Positions 42,968 through 53,900 of a stretch of DNA of 64,000 bases are shown here, one piece after another. Numbering within the stretch: the first letter of the stretch is position 1; every line of letters starts with the position of its first letter. The stretch spans positions 1 through 64,000 of the forward strand of contig NZ_JARWQD010000290.1 of NCBI RefSeq assembly GCF_029869545.1. The letters are read 5' to 3'. A program made the position numbers and the translations under genes. The notes under the pieces are model-generated. The model saw only the letters and a program-made list of their open reading frames with translations, ran no database searches and had not been told where the DNA came from. Source of the stretch: Nocardia wallacei (GTDB lineage Bacteria; Actinomycetota; Actinomycetes; Mycobacteriales; Mycobacteriaceae).

Positions 42968-44236
42968 ATGACCGATCTGCAGCGAGTACCGCGGCGGCCG
43001 GAGACGAGGGAGTTCCCGTTCGCGCGGCTGACACCCAATCAGCTGACCTTCGCCGAACGCGACCAACGCTATCGGTGGCTGCACCGCTGGCCCGAACCGA
43101 CCTACCGGCACCCCAGCGGGCTGCGCATGGTCTGGCGCTACGACGACGTGCGCGAGCTGCTGGAGGCGGCCGATCCGGGGATCTCCAACACGAATTCGCT
43201 GCAGCCGCTGGTCGGTTTCGGCCGTATCGCGACCAATCCGCGCGCCGTCGGCCATCTGTGCCGTCATCTGATTCCGTTGCCCGCGAAGGCGACCGCGGAT
43301 TCGACCGACGCGGTCATGCACAAGAAGGTGTGGGAGACCATGGCGGGCCCGGCGGGGCATTTCACGGTGCCCGCGAGCGAGCGACAGCGCCGAACCGAGG
43401 GCCTGACCGAGCACTTCCATCGCGCGCTGCACGACTTCCAGGTGCCGGACGGTCCCCTCGACGTGACCGCCCTGTCGGTCGCCTACGCCACCCGGGTCAT
43501 CGGCGAGGCGGTCGGCCTGCCGACCGAGCACTGGCCCCGGGTGTCGGAGTGGAGCGGCGCGCAGTCGGGATTGCTCGGACGGCACCTGCGCGGCCGCGAA
43601 CTGGCCGATGCGGTCGGCGCGCTGGGCCGGTTGTTCACCGTGAGCGCCGGTGCCGTCGAACGCGGTGGGGCGGAGGGGTTTCCGGCCAGGCTCAGTGCCG
43701 CGGGAATCCCGCGTCGGGTCGCCGTCTCCGCCGTGGCGAATTCGCTTGCCGCGGGCGTACATACCGTCAGCGGCAGTATTCAGCAGGGCGTGCAGCGCAT
43801 GCTGCGAGATCCGGATCGTTCCTGGTGGGGGTTACTCGCCGACCGGTCCGACGCGGCCCGGGTGACGGCCAAGACGCTGCAACTCGACCCGGGCCTGGTG
43901 GCATGGAAGCGCACCGTCGTGCATCCCGTGACGCTGCGCAGCGGGACGACGCTGCCGCAGGGTCCGGTCCTGGTGATGTTCGCCGCCGCCAATCGCGACC
44001 CGGCGGCATTCGCGAATCCGCTCGATCTGCACAGTCCGGGGAAACTTCCGCTGACCTTCGGTTTCGGCCGACACGTCTGCCCCGGTAAACAATTGGCGCA
44101 GCTGGCGATCGAGGTGTTCCTGCGCGAACTCTTCGAACTCCGGCCCTCCGCCCGCCTGCTGCCGGGCGCCTCGTCGCCGCGCAGGCGCGCGGCCGACCTG
44201 CTGTTCAGCGGGGCCGATATCGTCCTCGTCGATTGA
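42968..44236 (+). CDS. Cytochrome P450 with degenerate ExxR motif
   Basis: 422 residues. Haem-binding loop FGFGRHVCPGKQLAQL is intact and the I-helix has LAAGVHTVSG with the usual Thr. The K-helix position reads TAKTLQLDPGL, so the E and R of ExxR are Lys and Gln. AAANRDPAAFANP matches the meander region of ordinary bacterial P450s. The fold may be maintained differently, or the protein may be a haem-binding non-monooxygenase. ATG at 42968. Downstream partner of the alpha/beta hydrolase. Confidence 0.86.
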   Translation: MTDLQRVPRRPETREFPFARLTPNQLTFAERDQRYRWLHRWPEPTYRHPSGLRMVWRYDDVRELLEAADPGISNTNSLQPLVGFGRIATNPRAVGHLCRHLIPLPAKATADSTDAVMHKKVWETMAGPAGHFTVPASERQRRTEGLTEHFHRALHDFQVPDGPLDVTALSVAYATRVIGEAVGLPTEHWPRVSEWSGAQSGLLGRHLRGRELADAVGALGRLFTVSAGAVERGGAEGFPARLSAAGIPRRVAVSAVANSLAAGVHTVSGSIQQGVQRMLRDPDRSWWGLLADRSDAARVTAKTLQLDPGLVAWKRTVVHPVTLRSGTTLPQGPVLVMFAAANRDPAAFANPLDLHSPGKLPLTFGFGRHVCPGKQLAQLAIEVFLRELFELRPSARLLPGASSPRRRAADLLFSGADIVLVD

Positions 44237-44246
44237 AGGTGAGAGC

Positions 44247-45458
44247 CTAGGCGGCGGCGGTTGCGGACTTGCTGTTGTAGGACTTCAGCAGTTCGTCCGC
44301 ATCCGCCATCCGACTGCCGGTACTCAGTCCGGCGCTCTTCTCGTAGTGCTTGTCGAAACCCGCTGCCACGGCGCGGGGGTTGTCCGGGTTCGAGTTCACG
44401 ATGTTATTGGCGGCCTGATACCCGCCGCCGCGCAGTTCCTTGACCATGTAATCGAGATGGGTTCGCCAGTCGCCCTCGCCGTATTCCGAATTGGCCGCGT
44501 GGTTCTTGAACCCGGTGTGCCGGTTGAAACGCCACTGGAACAGGCCGTGGGCAGTTGGTATTTTCTTCTGCGGATCATTTTTGTCCCTGACATGGTCACC
44601 TCCGGCATTGACGTTGAACCTCGACTCGTGCCAAGCGTTCGCGACAATGCCCGCTGCTTGCGCCGGTGTGAATTTGTGATGCTTGATGAGGTATTGCATC
44701 ATGGCCATCGCGGTCTCGTGGGCCTTTCCGGACTTCAGATCTCCGCTCGGCGCGCCGGGTCCACCAGCATCGCCGCCGCCTCCTGAGTCCTGGTATCCCG
44801 CCTGCTGAATGCCGCCTCCGCCACCAGCACCACTGCCGCCATTGCTATTGTTGCCCGAGGGCGGCACCTCCGGCGCTTCCTTGCGAATTCTGACCGCCTC
44901 GGCCGCCACTCGATCCGAGATTCCGCTGACCTGCTTGTACGTGGTGTCCAACGTTTCCCAGAGACCGTTGAAGAGCTTGTCGACCATCGACCGGGGCAAC
45001 TTCTTCCGGACCTTGCCGTTCCTGTCCGTCAGCTGTTTCCCGTTGGCGTCGACCACGTCCTCTTTCTCGATCTTGTGGGCGGCCTGGACCTTCCCGTTGA
45101 GCTCCTTCACCGAGGTGTCGATGGCCCCGTATGCGTTCTTCACGACCTCACCGACCCCATCGGTACGGAGCGCGATGTCGTCGTCCTTCTGATGGATTCC
45201 CTTGGTGGCCTTGTCTATCTCGTCCTTGTAATTGTTGTATTCATCGACCATCTTCGACCGATCCTCGGGCTTGGTGATTCCCTCCTTGCGCAGCAACTCA
45301 CGCAGGTTGGGCGCCTTGGACGGCGTGCCGGACCCCAGCCTGTGGGTCTGGGCCTTGATGATCATCTCGCCCTTGTCGAACCACGCCTGCAACCCCCGGG
45401 GCTCGCAGTCCGGAAGCCTGTCCAGATCCCCCAGTACCTTGGTTCCATCGGGGCTCAT
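44247..45458 (-). CDS. Phage-tail-tip-lysozyme-like muralytic protein, type VII-associated
   Basis: 403 residues. Residues 1-190 are charged and helical without a signal peptide (RSKMVDEYNNYKDEIDKAT, LWETLDTTYKQVSGISDRVA), like the N-terminal part of WXG/LXG-type substrates. A Gly/Ser-rich linker (GSGAGGGGGIQ) leads to a lysozyme-like domain from about residue 240: MMQYLIKHHKFTPAQAAGIV, ANAWHESRFNVNAGGD with a catalytic-type Glu, TAHGLFQWRFNRHTGF. It should cleave peptidoglycan. Divergent from the WXG100-proline-rich gene with a 27-bp tandem repeat between. Codon use is a little less GC-rich than its neighbours. Confidence 0.85.
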   Translation of the reverse strand: MSPDGTKVLGDLDRLPDCEPRGLQAWFDKGEMIIKAQTHRLGSGTPSKAPNLRELLRKEGITKPEDRSKMVDEYNNYKDEIDKATKGIHQKDDDIALRTDGVGEVVKNAYGAIDTSVKELNGKVQAAHKIEKEDVVDANGKQLTDRNGKVRKKLPRSMVDKLFNGLWETLDTTYKQVSGISDRVAAEAVRIRKEAPEVPPSGNNSNGGSGAGGGGGIQQAGYQDSGGGGDAGGPGAPSGDLKSGKAHETAMAMMQYLIKHHKFTPAQAAGIVANAWHESRFNVNAGGDHVRDKNDPQKKIPTAHGLFQWRFNRHTGFKNHAANSEYGEGDWRTHLDYMVKELRGGGYQAANNIVNSNPDNPRAVAAGFDKHYEKSAGLSTGSRMADADELLKSYNSKSATAAA

Positions 45459-45466
45459 CGATGCCT

Positions 45467-45520
45467 CGCTCTCACCCGGGCGGACACTGTCGACGCTCTC
45501 ACCCGGGCAGACAGCATCGA
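45467..45520. repeat. 27-bp tandem direct repeat in a divergent promoter region
   Basis: Two copies (45467-45493 and 45494-45520) sharing CGCTCTCACCCGGGC exactly and 23 of 27 bases overall, directly before the lysozyme-like start. Could be paired regulator sites. Confidence 0.7.
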
Positions 45521-45637
45521 CATGCGCCGATTATCGAATGTTCCCGGGTGTGGGAACGCCTGGCGGGTGGGCCACAATCGAACCCGGATCCGGTCGGTGC
45601 CGACGGCGTGCCGCGCGACGTTACCCGAGGGGGCTGT

Positions 45638-47353
45638 GTGAGCGACTCATTGTCGGTCGACCCGGCCGAATTGCGTGCCTCCGCAGCGGAATTGAAGCAG
45701 CAGGCCGACGAGACCGAGCAGATGCTGCGGGAGATGCGGGCGATCGTCGCCAACGAGGGCCGCTGCTGGGGCGACGACGAACTCGGTGAGACGTTCGCGA
45801 AGAGTTACGAACCGGATTCCGAGCGTGGCCTGGAGGGTCTCGAGGATCTCGTCGCCGAGCTGCGGGCGATGAGCGCCAATCTCGCCAAGTCGGCCGAGGA
45901 GTTCGAGCAGCGGGATCGCGGCGGCGGGCAGCAGGTCCGGGGCTCGGACCCCCTGACCCGTGACGGTGCGGTGCCGCCAGCCTCGAACCCGTTCGCGGCC
46001 CCCGCGATGCAGCCTGCCGAAGACCCCTACACCGCAGGCGATTCCACACAGCGGCCGTCCGCCGCCGAGCGCCCGGAAGACCGGCCGGGCCCGCGTCCGG
46101 AATCCACGAATTCCCCGGGCGCCGGACCCGGCGCCGACTCCGGCCGCAACGCCGACCCCGGTGCGGCTCCACAGCAGTCCCCGGGGAGTTCGAACGACCC
46201 GTCCGATACGGATTCTCCCGACACCGGCGCTCCCGACGATCAGGCCGGGCACGAAGTTCCGGACACCACCTCGCAGGCGCCGCCCACGGCCGGAGATCCT
46301 GCGAGACAACAGAACTCCCGGGCGGGTAAGCAACCGAACGCGCCGTCGACCCCGGACGGCCGCTCATCCGCCGGTCGTGCGGCGGCGGAGTCGCCGTGGT
46401 CGCAGAACAGGTCGGGCACGCCGTGGTCCAGGCCATCGGCCGCGCCGCCCGCAGCGGCGAACGACGTGCCGCCGCGAGTGTCGCCGCCGCAGGCACCGCA
46501 TCGCCCGCCCGGCGGGAAGAAGACCGACGACCCGCGGCGAGACCGTCCCGATCGCCGATCGAAGCCGCGGGTGGCGCCGCCCCGGACGACCAAGCCGACC
46601 GACGCCGAGGCGATGCGGATCGCCCGCGAGATGGCCGCCCGGCACGGCCTGAGCATCGTCGGGTTCGAATCGGCGGGTATCGACGTAAGCACCGTCCAGG
46701 ACATCGCCGATGCCGTCGACGCCGTGCTGGACCGGTACCCCACGGTGCTGCGCGGGATCGAGATCACCGAGGTGGCGAGCACGCTGTCCGCCGTCGAAAA
46801 CCGCAGTGTGGCAGCGACATCGAAGATCCCGGCGCCATGGATCGTGCTGGCTCGCACCGCCGCCGTCAATCCCCGGCTCCTGGCCGATAAACGCCCGGCG
46901 ACCGCGCCGGACGCACCCCCGCACCGGCCGATGCATACGACGATGCTGCGGGAGTTGGGTGCCGCCGTCGACCTGACGGGAGGACTCCGCGCACGCGGGG
47001 AGGCGCAGCGCGCACTGATCACCGAGTACCTGCGGGTGAACGGCGCGCAGGGCGAGACGCTGGCACAGGTGGTCGGCGGTTACAAGCGATGGCGTTCCCA
47101 GCTCGGTGACGGCTGCTTCGAACAGGGTGTGTTCGTTCCCGCCCGGGCGCTGGCCGAAGCGTTCGCCGCGGTCGAGTCGGGGGGTGGCGAGGCCAGTGGT
47201 CCGGCGAAGGTCCTGCACCGCACGCTGGTGATGATGTCGCAGGCGCCGGTCCGGCCCGGGAGCCGGACACCGACGCCCACGCGGGCCGGACGACTGCCGG
47301 ATGCTCCGGCGCACCCGTCGCGGAGCGAGGTACGGCCTTCCCACCAGCAGTAA
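45638..47353 (+). CDS. WXG100-like protein with proline-rich linker and C-terminal domain
   Basis: 571 residues. Residues 5-90 form the WXG100 helical hairpin (LRASAAELKQQADETEQML, W-G at 44-45 in GRCWGDDEL, LVAELRAMSANLAKSAEEF). Residues about 95-370 are Pro/Ser/Asp-rich and disordered. A folded C-terminal domain starts near 380 (RIAREMAARHGLSIVGFES, DIADAVDAVLDRYPTVLRGI, LARTAAVNPRLLADKRPATA); it resembles the wrapped N-terminal part of zincin-type toxins, but I cannot name it. GTG at 45638 has GAGGGGG at 5 nt. Probably a type VII secretion substrate or chaperone for the giant protein downstream. Confidence 0.8.
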   Translation: MSDSLSVDPAELRASAAELKQQADETEQMLREMRAIVANEGRCWGDDELGETFAKSYEPDSERGLEGLEDLVAELRAMSANLAKSAEEFEQRDRGGGQQVRGSDPLTRDGAVPPASNPFAAPAMQPAEDPYTAGDSTQRPSAAERPEDRPGPRPESTNSPGAGPGADSGRNADPGAAPQQSPGSSNDPSDTDSPDTGAPDDQAGHEVPDTTSQAPPTAGDPARQQNSRAGKQPNAPSTPDGRSSAGRAAAESPWSQNRSGTPWSRPSAAPPAAANDVPPRVSPPQAPHRPPGGKKTDDPRRDRPDRRSKPRVAPPRTTKPTDAEAMRIAREMAARHGLSIVGFESAGIDVSTVQDIADAVDAVLDRYPTVLRGIEITEVASTLSAVENRSVAATSKIPAPWIVLARTAAVNPRLLADKRPATAPDAPPHRPMHTTMLRELGAAVDLTGGLRARGEAQRALITEYLRVNGAQGETLAQVVGGYKRWRSQLGDGCFEQGVFVPARALAEAFAAVESGGGEASGPAKVLHRTLVMMSQAPVRPGSRTPTPTRAGRLPDAPAHPSRSEVRPSHQQ

Positions 47354-47445
47354 GAGCGACCCTGCACCTCGGCAGACTTCCTCGGTAGATTCGAGACCCC
47401 CGCGAGTGTTTCCGTTCGCCGGTGATATCGAGTCGAAGGGGCGTT

Positions 47446-47880
47446 ATGGACCGATGGGAGCGTGAGGGCCTACGCTCGGCCAACAGCGGCATGCGCAACC
47501 AGCTCGACCACCTCCTCGATGCGTTCGAACGTCAGCAGGCCCGGCTGACCGAGGTCTACCGGCAGGTGGAAACCTCTCGCACACAAGCCGTTTCGCCCGA
47601 CCACTCGGTGGAGGTGACCGTCGACGCCGCCGGTGTGCTCACCGATCTGCGGCTGACCCCCGCGGCGTTGCGCCGCAGTCCGGAACAGTTGAGCCGGTCG
47701 ATCGTGGACGCCGTCAGAACCGCGGCACACCAGGCACAACAGCAGGCCGAGGCGCTGGCCGCCCCCATCGACGCCGACCTCGACGATCTGCCCGACTACA
47801 CCGATATCACCCCGGATGCACCCAGCTTTCACGACATTCGCGCACTCTTCCGCGGCGACAAGGAAGACACCCCGGCCTGA
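47446..47880 (+). CDS. YbaB/EbfC-family protein, type VII-associated
   Basis: 144 residues: NQLDHLLDAFERQQARLTEV helical arm, then HSVEVTVDAAGVLTDLRLTP and a long helix SRSIVDAVRTAAHQAQQQAE, the YbaB fold. Actinobacterial members of this family are encoded inside ESX loci (EspL-like). The C-terminal tail is acidic. ATG at 47446 with AAGGGG 5 nt upstream. It is between the WXG100-like gene and the giant gene, on the same strand, 36 bases before the latter. Confidence 0.82.
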   Translation: MDRWEREGLRSANSGMRNQLDHLLDAFERQQARLTEVYRQVETSRTQAVSPDHSVEVTVDAAGVLTDLRLTPAALRRSPEQLSRSIVDAVRTAAHQAQQQAEALAAPIDADLDDLPDYTDITPDAPSFHDIRALFRGDKEDTPA

Positions 47881-47916
47881 CACCGATGGCACGGGACAGG
47901 GTGAGGCGCCGGTCCG

Positions 47917-50900
47917 ATGAGCTTGGTATTACCGCCGTGGCTGCCCCCGATGGTGGTCGCGTGCGCGGCGGGGCGCTTTCCGCTGGGCATGGAGGACGAG
48001 CTGCGACGGCTCGGCGACGGGTGGTCGGACCGCGCCGAGGAATGCCGTAAGAAGGCCCAGTTCCACGAGGACAAGGCGCGCAAGCCCAGCGAGGCGCGCG
48101 GCGAAACGGCCACCGCCATCAGGAACAAGCACCGGCAGTTCGCCGACCGCTTCCACAAACAGGCGACCTACTACGACAGCCTCGCCCGGGGGCTCTACGA
48201 GTACGCCAACACCGTCGAACTGATGAAGATCACCGTGATCGGCATCCTGGTGATCCTGTTCGTCGCATTGCTGCGCTGCGCGCTGCTGTTCGCGTTCGGT
48301 GGCGCGCTGGAGGCCCAGATCCAGCGTATGGCCGCACGAACCGCGATCGAGAGCGCGTGGAAGAAGGCCCTGCAGTTCCTCGCCGGGCGCATCGCCCAGC
48401 TGGCCGCCGAACGCGGCGGGATCGTGCTGATCGGCCACGCCATGACGATCGGCATGCTGCAGGGCGGCGGCCTCAACGTCATCGCGCAGGGCATCCAGGT
48501 CATCGAGGGCAACCGCGAGAAGATCGACGGGAAGGCGGCGGGCGTGGCGACGGCCGCCGGTGCCTCCGGTGGATTGGTCGGCGTGCTGTTCGCCCGCTGG
48601 CTCGGGCCCAAGGTCGGGGCATACGCCGCCAGCCGCGAGAGCAAGAGCGCGCGGATCGGCGTGCAACTTGCCGGGACCGCCGCCATCGGCGGCCTCGGCG
48701 GGCTCGGGGGCGCCGCCGCGGGCACCGCGGTCTCGCTCGGGTTGACCGGCGAGGCGTTCACCACCAAGGCTTTCGCCGAGGGTATGTTGCCGGGCATGGT
48801 CGGCGGCGCCGTCATCGCCGGCGGCTACGCGGCTCGCGACATCCGCACGGCCACACCGGTTTCCGTGTCGGCCGGGGAATCCCCGAGGCCCGCTGCGAAA
48901 CCCGAGGCCTCGGACGCCGCGCTCTACGATGCGCTGGCAAGGAACGGCCTCACCACGAGGGATTTCGATCCGGCCGATCCCGCTGCCGCCCAACAGGAAA
49001 TCAACCAGCTCGTCTCGCGGGTGCGGGAGGCGAACCAGCAGGCCGGTGCGCCGCGTCCGGCCCCGGTGGTCAACAACAGCCGCAATGTGCAGTTCGCGGG
49101 CGTATCGAAGATTTCGGTGGACAACCTCAGCCCGGCGAAGTTCGCCGAGAGCAAATCCGGTGCCACCGCGGACCCGGCGGTCTCGGCACCGAAGCCGACG
49201 AAGACCGCTCCGTCGCCGGACGCCGCCGCGGCTACGGCGGCGGACTCCGGTGCGGGCAAACGTCCGCCGGATGTATCGCCACCGAAGCAGTACAAGCCGC
49301 CCCCGGAGCGACCGTTCTCCGTGGAGAACAACAGCGTGGACTGGCAACCCACAAACATGCCGGGCGTGGTGGTCGACAACGTCAATTTCGTCAAGAACGT
49401 TCCCTTCCCCGCCGCCGTGGCGGCCAACCCGCTCGGGGCGCCGAACACCGGGGTGGTACAGGATCCGACGGCCACGGAGGCGCCCGGGCCGCAGAATGTT
49501 CCTGCCGCACAATCGGATTCCGCGGGCGTCGCCGACGCCGCCGCACCGGCCGTCGGCACGGCGGACGGACCCGGGCCCGCTGCCGGTTCGGCGGAGGCCG
49601 CGGCCGGAGCGAGCAAGCCGCACCCTGTGGACAACGAGGTGGGCGGCGCCCGGCAGCCGTCGCCCGAGTCCGCCCGAGACGATGGCGGCCATGCCGACAC
49701 CGGCGTGAAACTTCCCGCTCCCAAGTCCCCTGCGGAACAGGAGAATCCGGGTGCGGCGGGCAAGCCGCACCCCGATTCCTCCGACGCGACCGGCGGTGCG
49801 GAACACGCACGCGCGGACGCCGTGAAGTCCGGCGCCGCACCACCTCTCGTCGAGGAGGGCGTCGGTGTCGGGCAACCGCACGCTGGCGACGGCGAGCAGC
49901 CGCGCGCCCGGCCCGGCGAGCAGACGGACGGGCAGTCGCCGCCGGAACGCCGACGCGGTGTCGCGGCCGATGCGGCGGCCGGTCCGGTGGCACGGCCTCC
50001 CGAAGCCAAACCACCGGGAGCGAAAGACGAACCGGCACAGCCGGTCCCGGCGGCTGCCGTGGCCGAGGCCAGTCCTGCGCAGCAGAGGGCGACCACGGGT
50101 TCCGACACCCCGCCCGCCGTCTCCGAGCTGACTCCCGCCGGGCCGCGCGAGGGTGCCGGTGCCGAAGCGGCGGAGCAGCACGGCGGAGCGGTCATGTCGG
50201 TCGCCAGCCCCGAGGCGCCCGCTGCGCCACGTACACCAGGACAGCCCGCTGGCGCGCCGGACGGCTCAGGAGCACCCGCACGGCAGCAACCGGCCGCACA
50301 GCCGACGGGCGGCAACGCACCGCGGACCCCCGAACCGCGAACCGGTACCCCCGCAGATACGCCCGCCGCCGGAGGTGGGAATCGCCCGCCCGCCGTATCC
50401 GCCCCGAAAGTCGCTGCGTCGGAACGCCCCCCGGCCGTCGAACCCACCAAGACAGGGTCCGGGCGCTCCGAAGACGGTGTCGCGCACAAGAAGCCGACGA
50501 CCGACGGCGACAACATCGCCGCCGAGGATGCGAAACATGGGCGCGCAGACGACGACGGTGCGAATCAGCAGGAGGTCAAGCCCCATCCGGGCCACACCGA
50601 CGAGGACAATGGAAAGACATCGGCCGCAGCCGAACCCGACCCGCAGCACGGGCGCGCAGACGACGGGGCCAGCCCGGACCCCACCGGCGCGCAGGTGCAG
50701 AAGGGGGACAAGGCCGAACGACCCGTTTCGGCGGAGCAGCGTCAGAACGAGCTGGTGTGGGAACACCACCGGCAGCGGATCCAAGAGGCGAACGAGCGTG
50801 TGCAGGCCACGCACGCCGAGCTGAAACAGCAGGAGAAGGCCGTCAGTGTGGCGGAGGCACACGAGCGGGCCACCCGCCTCGCCCCCGGCGACGAACTGCG

Positions 50901-53900
50901 CGAGCTGTCCGGGCAGGGCACGGCGGAGGACCGGGTCGCGGTCGAGGCCGCCCGCGCGGCCCGCGAGCAGCTCAGCCGGGCTCAGGAGAATCTGGCCGAG
51001 TGCCGCACCGCGTACGAGGACGCGGTAGCCGTGCGCAATGACGCCGCATCGGCGTTGGCCAGAGACCTGCTGGCGATGCTGCCGTCCGCGGACCCGACGG
51101 TCAGGGCGGATCTCACTCCCGAGCAGCTGACGCAATTCAAGACGACGGCGAAAGCCGTGCAGATCGTGTACCGCCTGCGGAGCGAGGAGTTCGCCGGCGC
51201 CTCGTGGACGCAGCGCAGGCAGGGGGTCGAGGGCGGTGACGAATTGGAGTCGCTGCTGTGGTGCGTCGATACCGTGCGGGAGGCCACCGGTTTGACGCCG
51301 CGCTGGAACCAGAACGAGGCGGTGTTGCTCGGTGAGCACGGATATATGCGCCAGATGGGCACGGGGCAGGGAAAGTCGATTGTCGGTGCGATGGACTCGC
51401 TGCGGCAATTGTCGCGCGGGGATCCGGTGGAACTCTCGGACGGGCGATCGGAACGGGTGCACCATGTGATCACCACGACCGAGACGTTGGCCAATGAGGG
51501 AATCCGGCAGTTCGCGCCGATGTTCCGCAATCTCGGCTACGAGGCCGCCCGCTGGGACACCCACAATCCGCCGCCCGAACCGGATGTTCCCACGGTCTAT
51601 TACATGACCTATGACGAGCGGGCGACGGCTCAGCTGTTCGATCAGGCCCCACCGGGGAAGACCGCGACGATCGATGAGGCGGATGCGGTACTGGTGCACA
51701 ACCAGACGGTTCATTACCAATCCGATGGGCAGCGTGAGGTCGCCTCGGACGTGGAGGCGGCCGGGGTGTATCGGGTGCGCGATTTCCTGCGCGGAGCGTT
51801 GAAGGACCGGGTGTTGACCTCCGCGGACCTGCGCGCCGATCCGGAAGGGAGCCTCACGAAGGCGGGACAGCTGTGGGAACAGCGGACCGGTCGAGCGTTC
51901 TCGGCGGAGGAGACCGAGATGGCCCGCGCGCTCCTGGACGTCAAATCGGGTCGGCTGAAGCTGAATCGAGAGTTCCAGATATTCGACGGCAAGATCCAGA
52001 TCCTCGACGAGTACGGGAAACCGCGCAGCGACCCGAAGGTCGGTACCGAGAGTCGCTGGTTCGGCGGCCGCCACAAGATGGTGGAGGCGATGTTCGGAGT
52101 CGACGTGTACTCCGATGGGAAGGGGTTGAAGCAGGTAACCGTCGAGGATGTATTCGGTGATTATCAGAGTTTGAAGCTGATGTCGGGCACGCTGGAACGA
52201 ACGGCCGCAGAAATCAAGGAGAATTTCCCGGTCGAGGGCGGCTTGGCGAAGGTGGAGGATTTCGCCAGGTCGAAACTGACCGGCGAGGAGGACCGAATAT
52301 TCCTCACCGGGCCGGAGAAATTGAAGGATGCCGTCGCGCAGGTACTGAAACTCCAGGCCGAAGGACGTCCGGTCCTGGTGATCAGTCCGACCAACGATAT
52401 CGCCAGGGCGTTCTCGCTGATGCTGACCAAGGCGGGGGTCGAACACGACGCCATCTACGGCCGGTGGTTCGCCGAGCATCGCGACAACAATGCCGCCGAG
52501 GAACACCTGCTGTCGGTCAAGGACGGGGCGGGCAAGCGAGGCAAGGTGACCGTCGGCACGGGAATGCTGGGCCGCGGCTTCGACGTCTCGATCACCGACG
52601 AGGTCAACGCGCTGGGCGGGGTGCACGCGCAGATGCTGGGACGTTCGGCCCGCAACCCCGATGAAGATCATCAATGGGCGGCGCGCGCGGGGCGCAACGG
52701 TCGCAACGGCAGCTACTGCTTCAACGTCGCGGTCACCGACCGGCTCTACACCGACGCTGCGAGCCCCCAGGCGCAGGTCGCCGTGGCGCACTATCGGAGC
52801 GCGGTGTCCAACCACGCCGAGGCCGCCGCCGATATGGCCGGGGCCGCCGCCCGTGCACCGGAAGGGGCGCGACCGGCCCCTGCCGTCGGCGAGGCCGCGC
52901 AGGCGAAGGCCGCCGCCGAAACGAACCTGAAGGCGGCCGAGAACCTGATCCGCCAGGTAACCCCGGAGCTGCAGCAGCAGGCCGCCGACCTCGCCTACGT
53001 GGAACGCTCGATGCGGCGGGCCAACCCGGCCAATGCTCCGCCCGGTGATTCGACGGGGCATACCCAGCAGTCCGCTCCCCCGGCCGCCGGTACGGCGGCG
53101 CCGCACGCGACCCCGCAGCCCCAGCATGCCCAGGCCACCGTGGACGGCGTCGCCGTGCCGACCGCGGCCGGTCTCGCCGCCGGGTCGGCTGCCACCTTGG
53201 CTTCCGGCAACCCCCCGGCCGCCCCGAACCTGCGAGACGAGCACGCCGACAACATCATTCGCCAGCTGCTGGAGCTGCTGAACGCACCGGGCGGGCAGGC
53301 CGCCGCGCCGCTGCTGCCGGTGGCGCACGCCGTCCAGCGGGCAGTTTTCGACGAGGTCGAGGCCCAGGGGATCCCCATCGGGACCGACGTCACCGACCAT
53401 CTGCGCACCACCGCGCGGAACCTGTTGGACACCAGCCTCGATCAGCTCGATCCGGCGCAGCGCCAGACCGTCACCGAGGCCGGTACGGCGCTGCAGCAAC
53501 GGCATCGGCTCGCCGACGAGGAGGGCAAGGCTCTCACCGAATCGATCACCCAGGCGATCAAACAGCTGGTCGGGCAGGTACAGCACGCCCAGCAGATCCT
53601 CGCGGCCGCACCGATATCCACCGTCCCGTTCGACCAGTGGTCCGCCGACGACCGCACCCGGACGCTGCAACAGGCGCAGCAGGGCGACCGGTCCGCCGTC
53701 CAGGCACTGGACCGCCATTTCGGTCCCGCCATCGCCCAAAGCCTGTGCACCGTGTTGTGGGGTGCCGATCGCGGCACACCACCGCCACAGGTCCAGGTTC
53801 TGGCGCACGCCGTCGCCCGTGCCACGCTCGCCGCCGCCGAGGCCGGTGGGTGGCAGGTTCCCCCGGGCTTGGATGTCGGCGACTGGCTGCTCGGCGAAGC

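Noticed and set aside
48357..51041. 894-codon open frame on the plus strand in another phase
   Set aside because: Arg/Gly-rich shadow of the giant gene's Pro/Ala linker; no start signal or motif.
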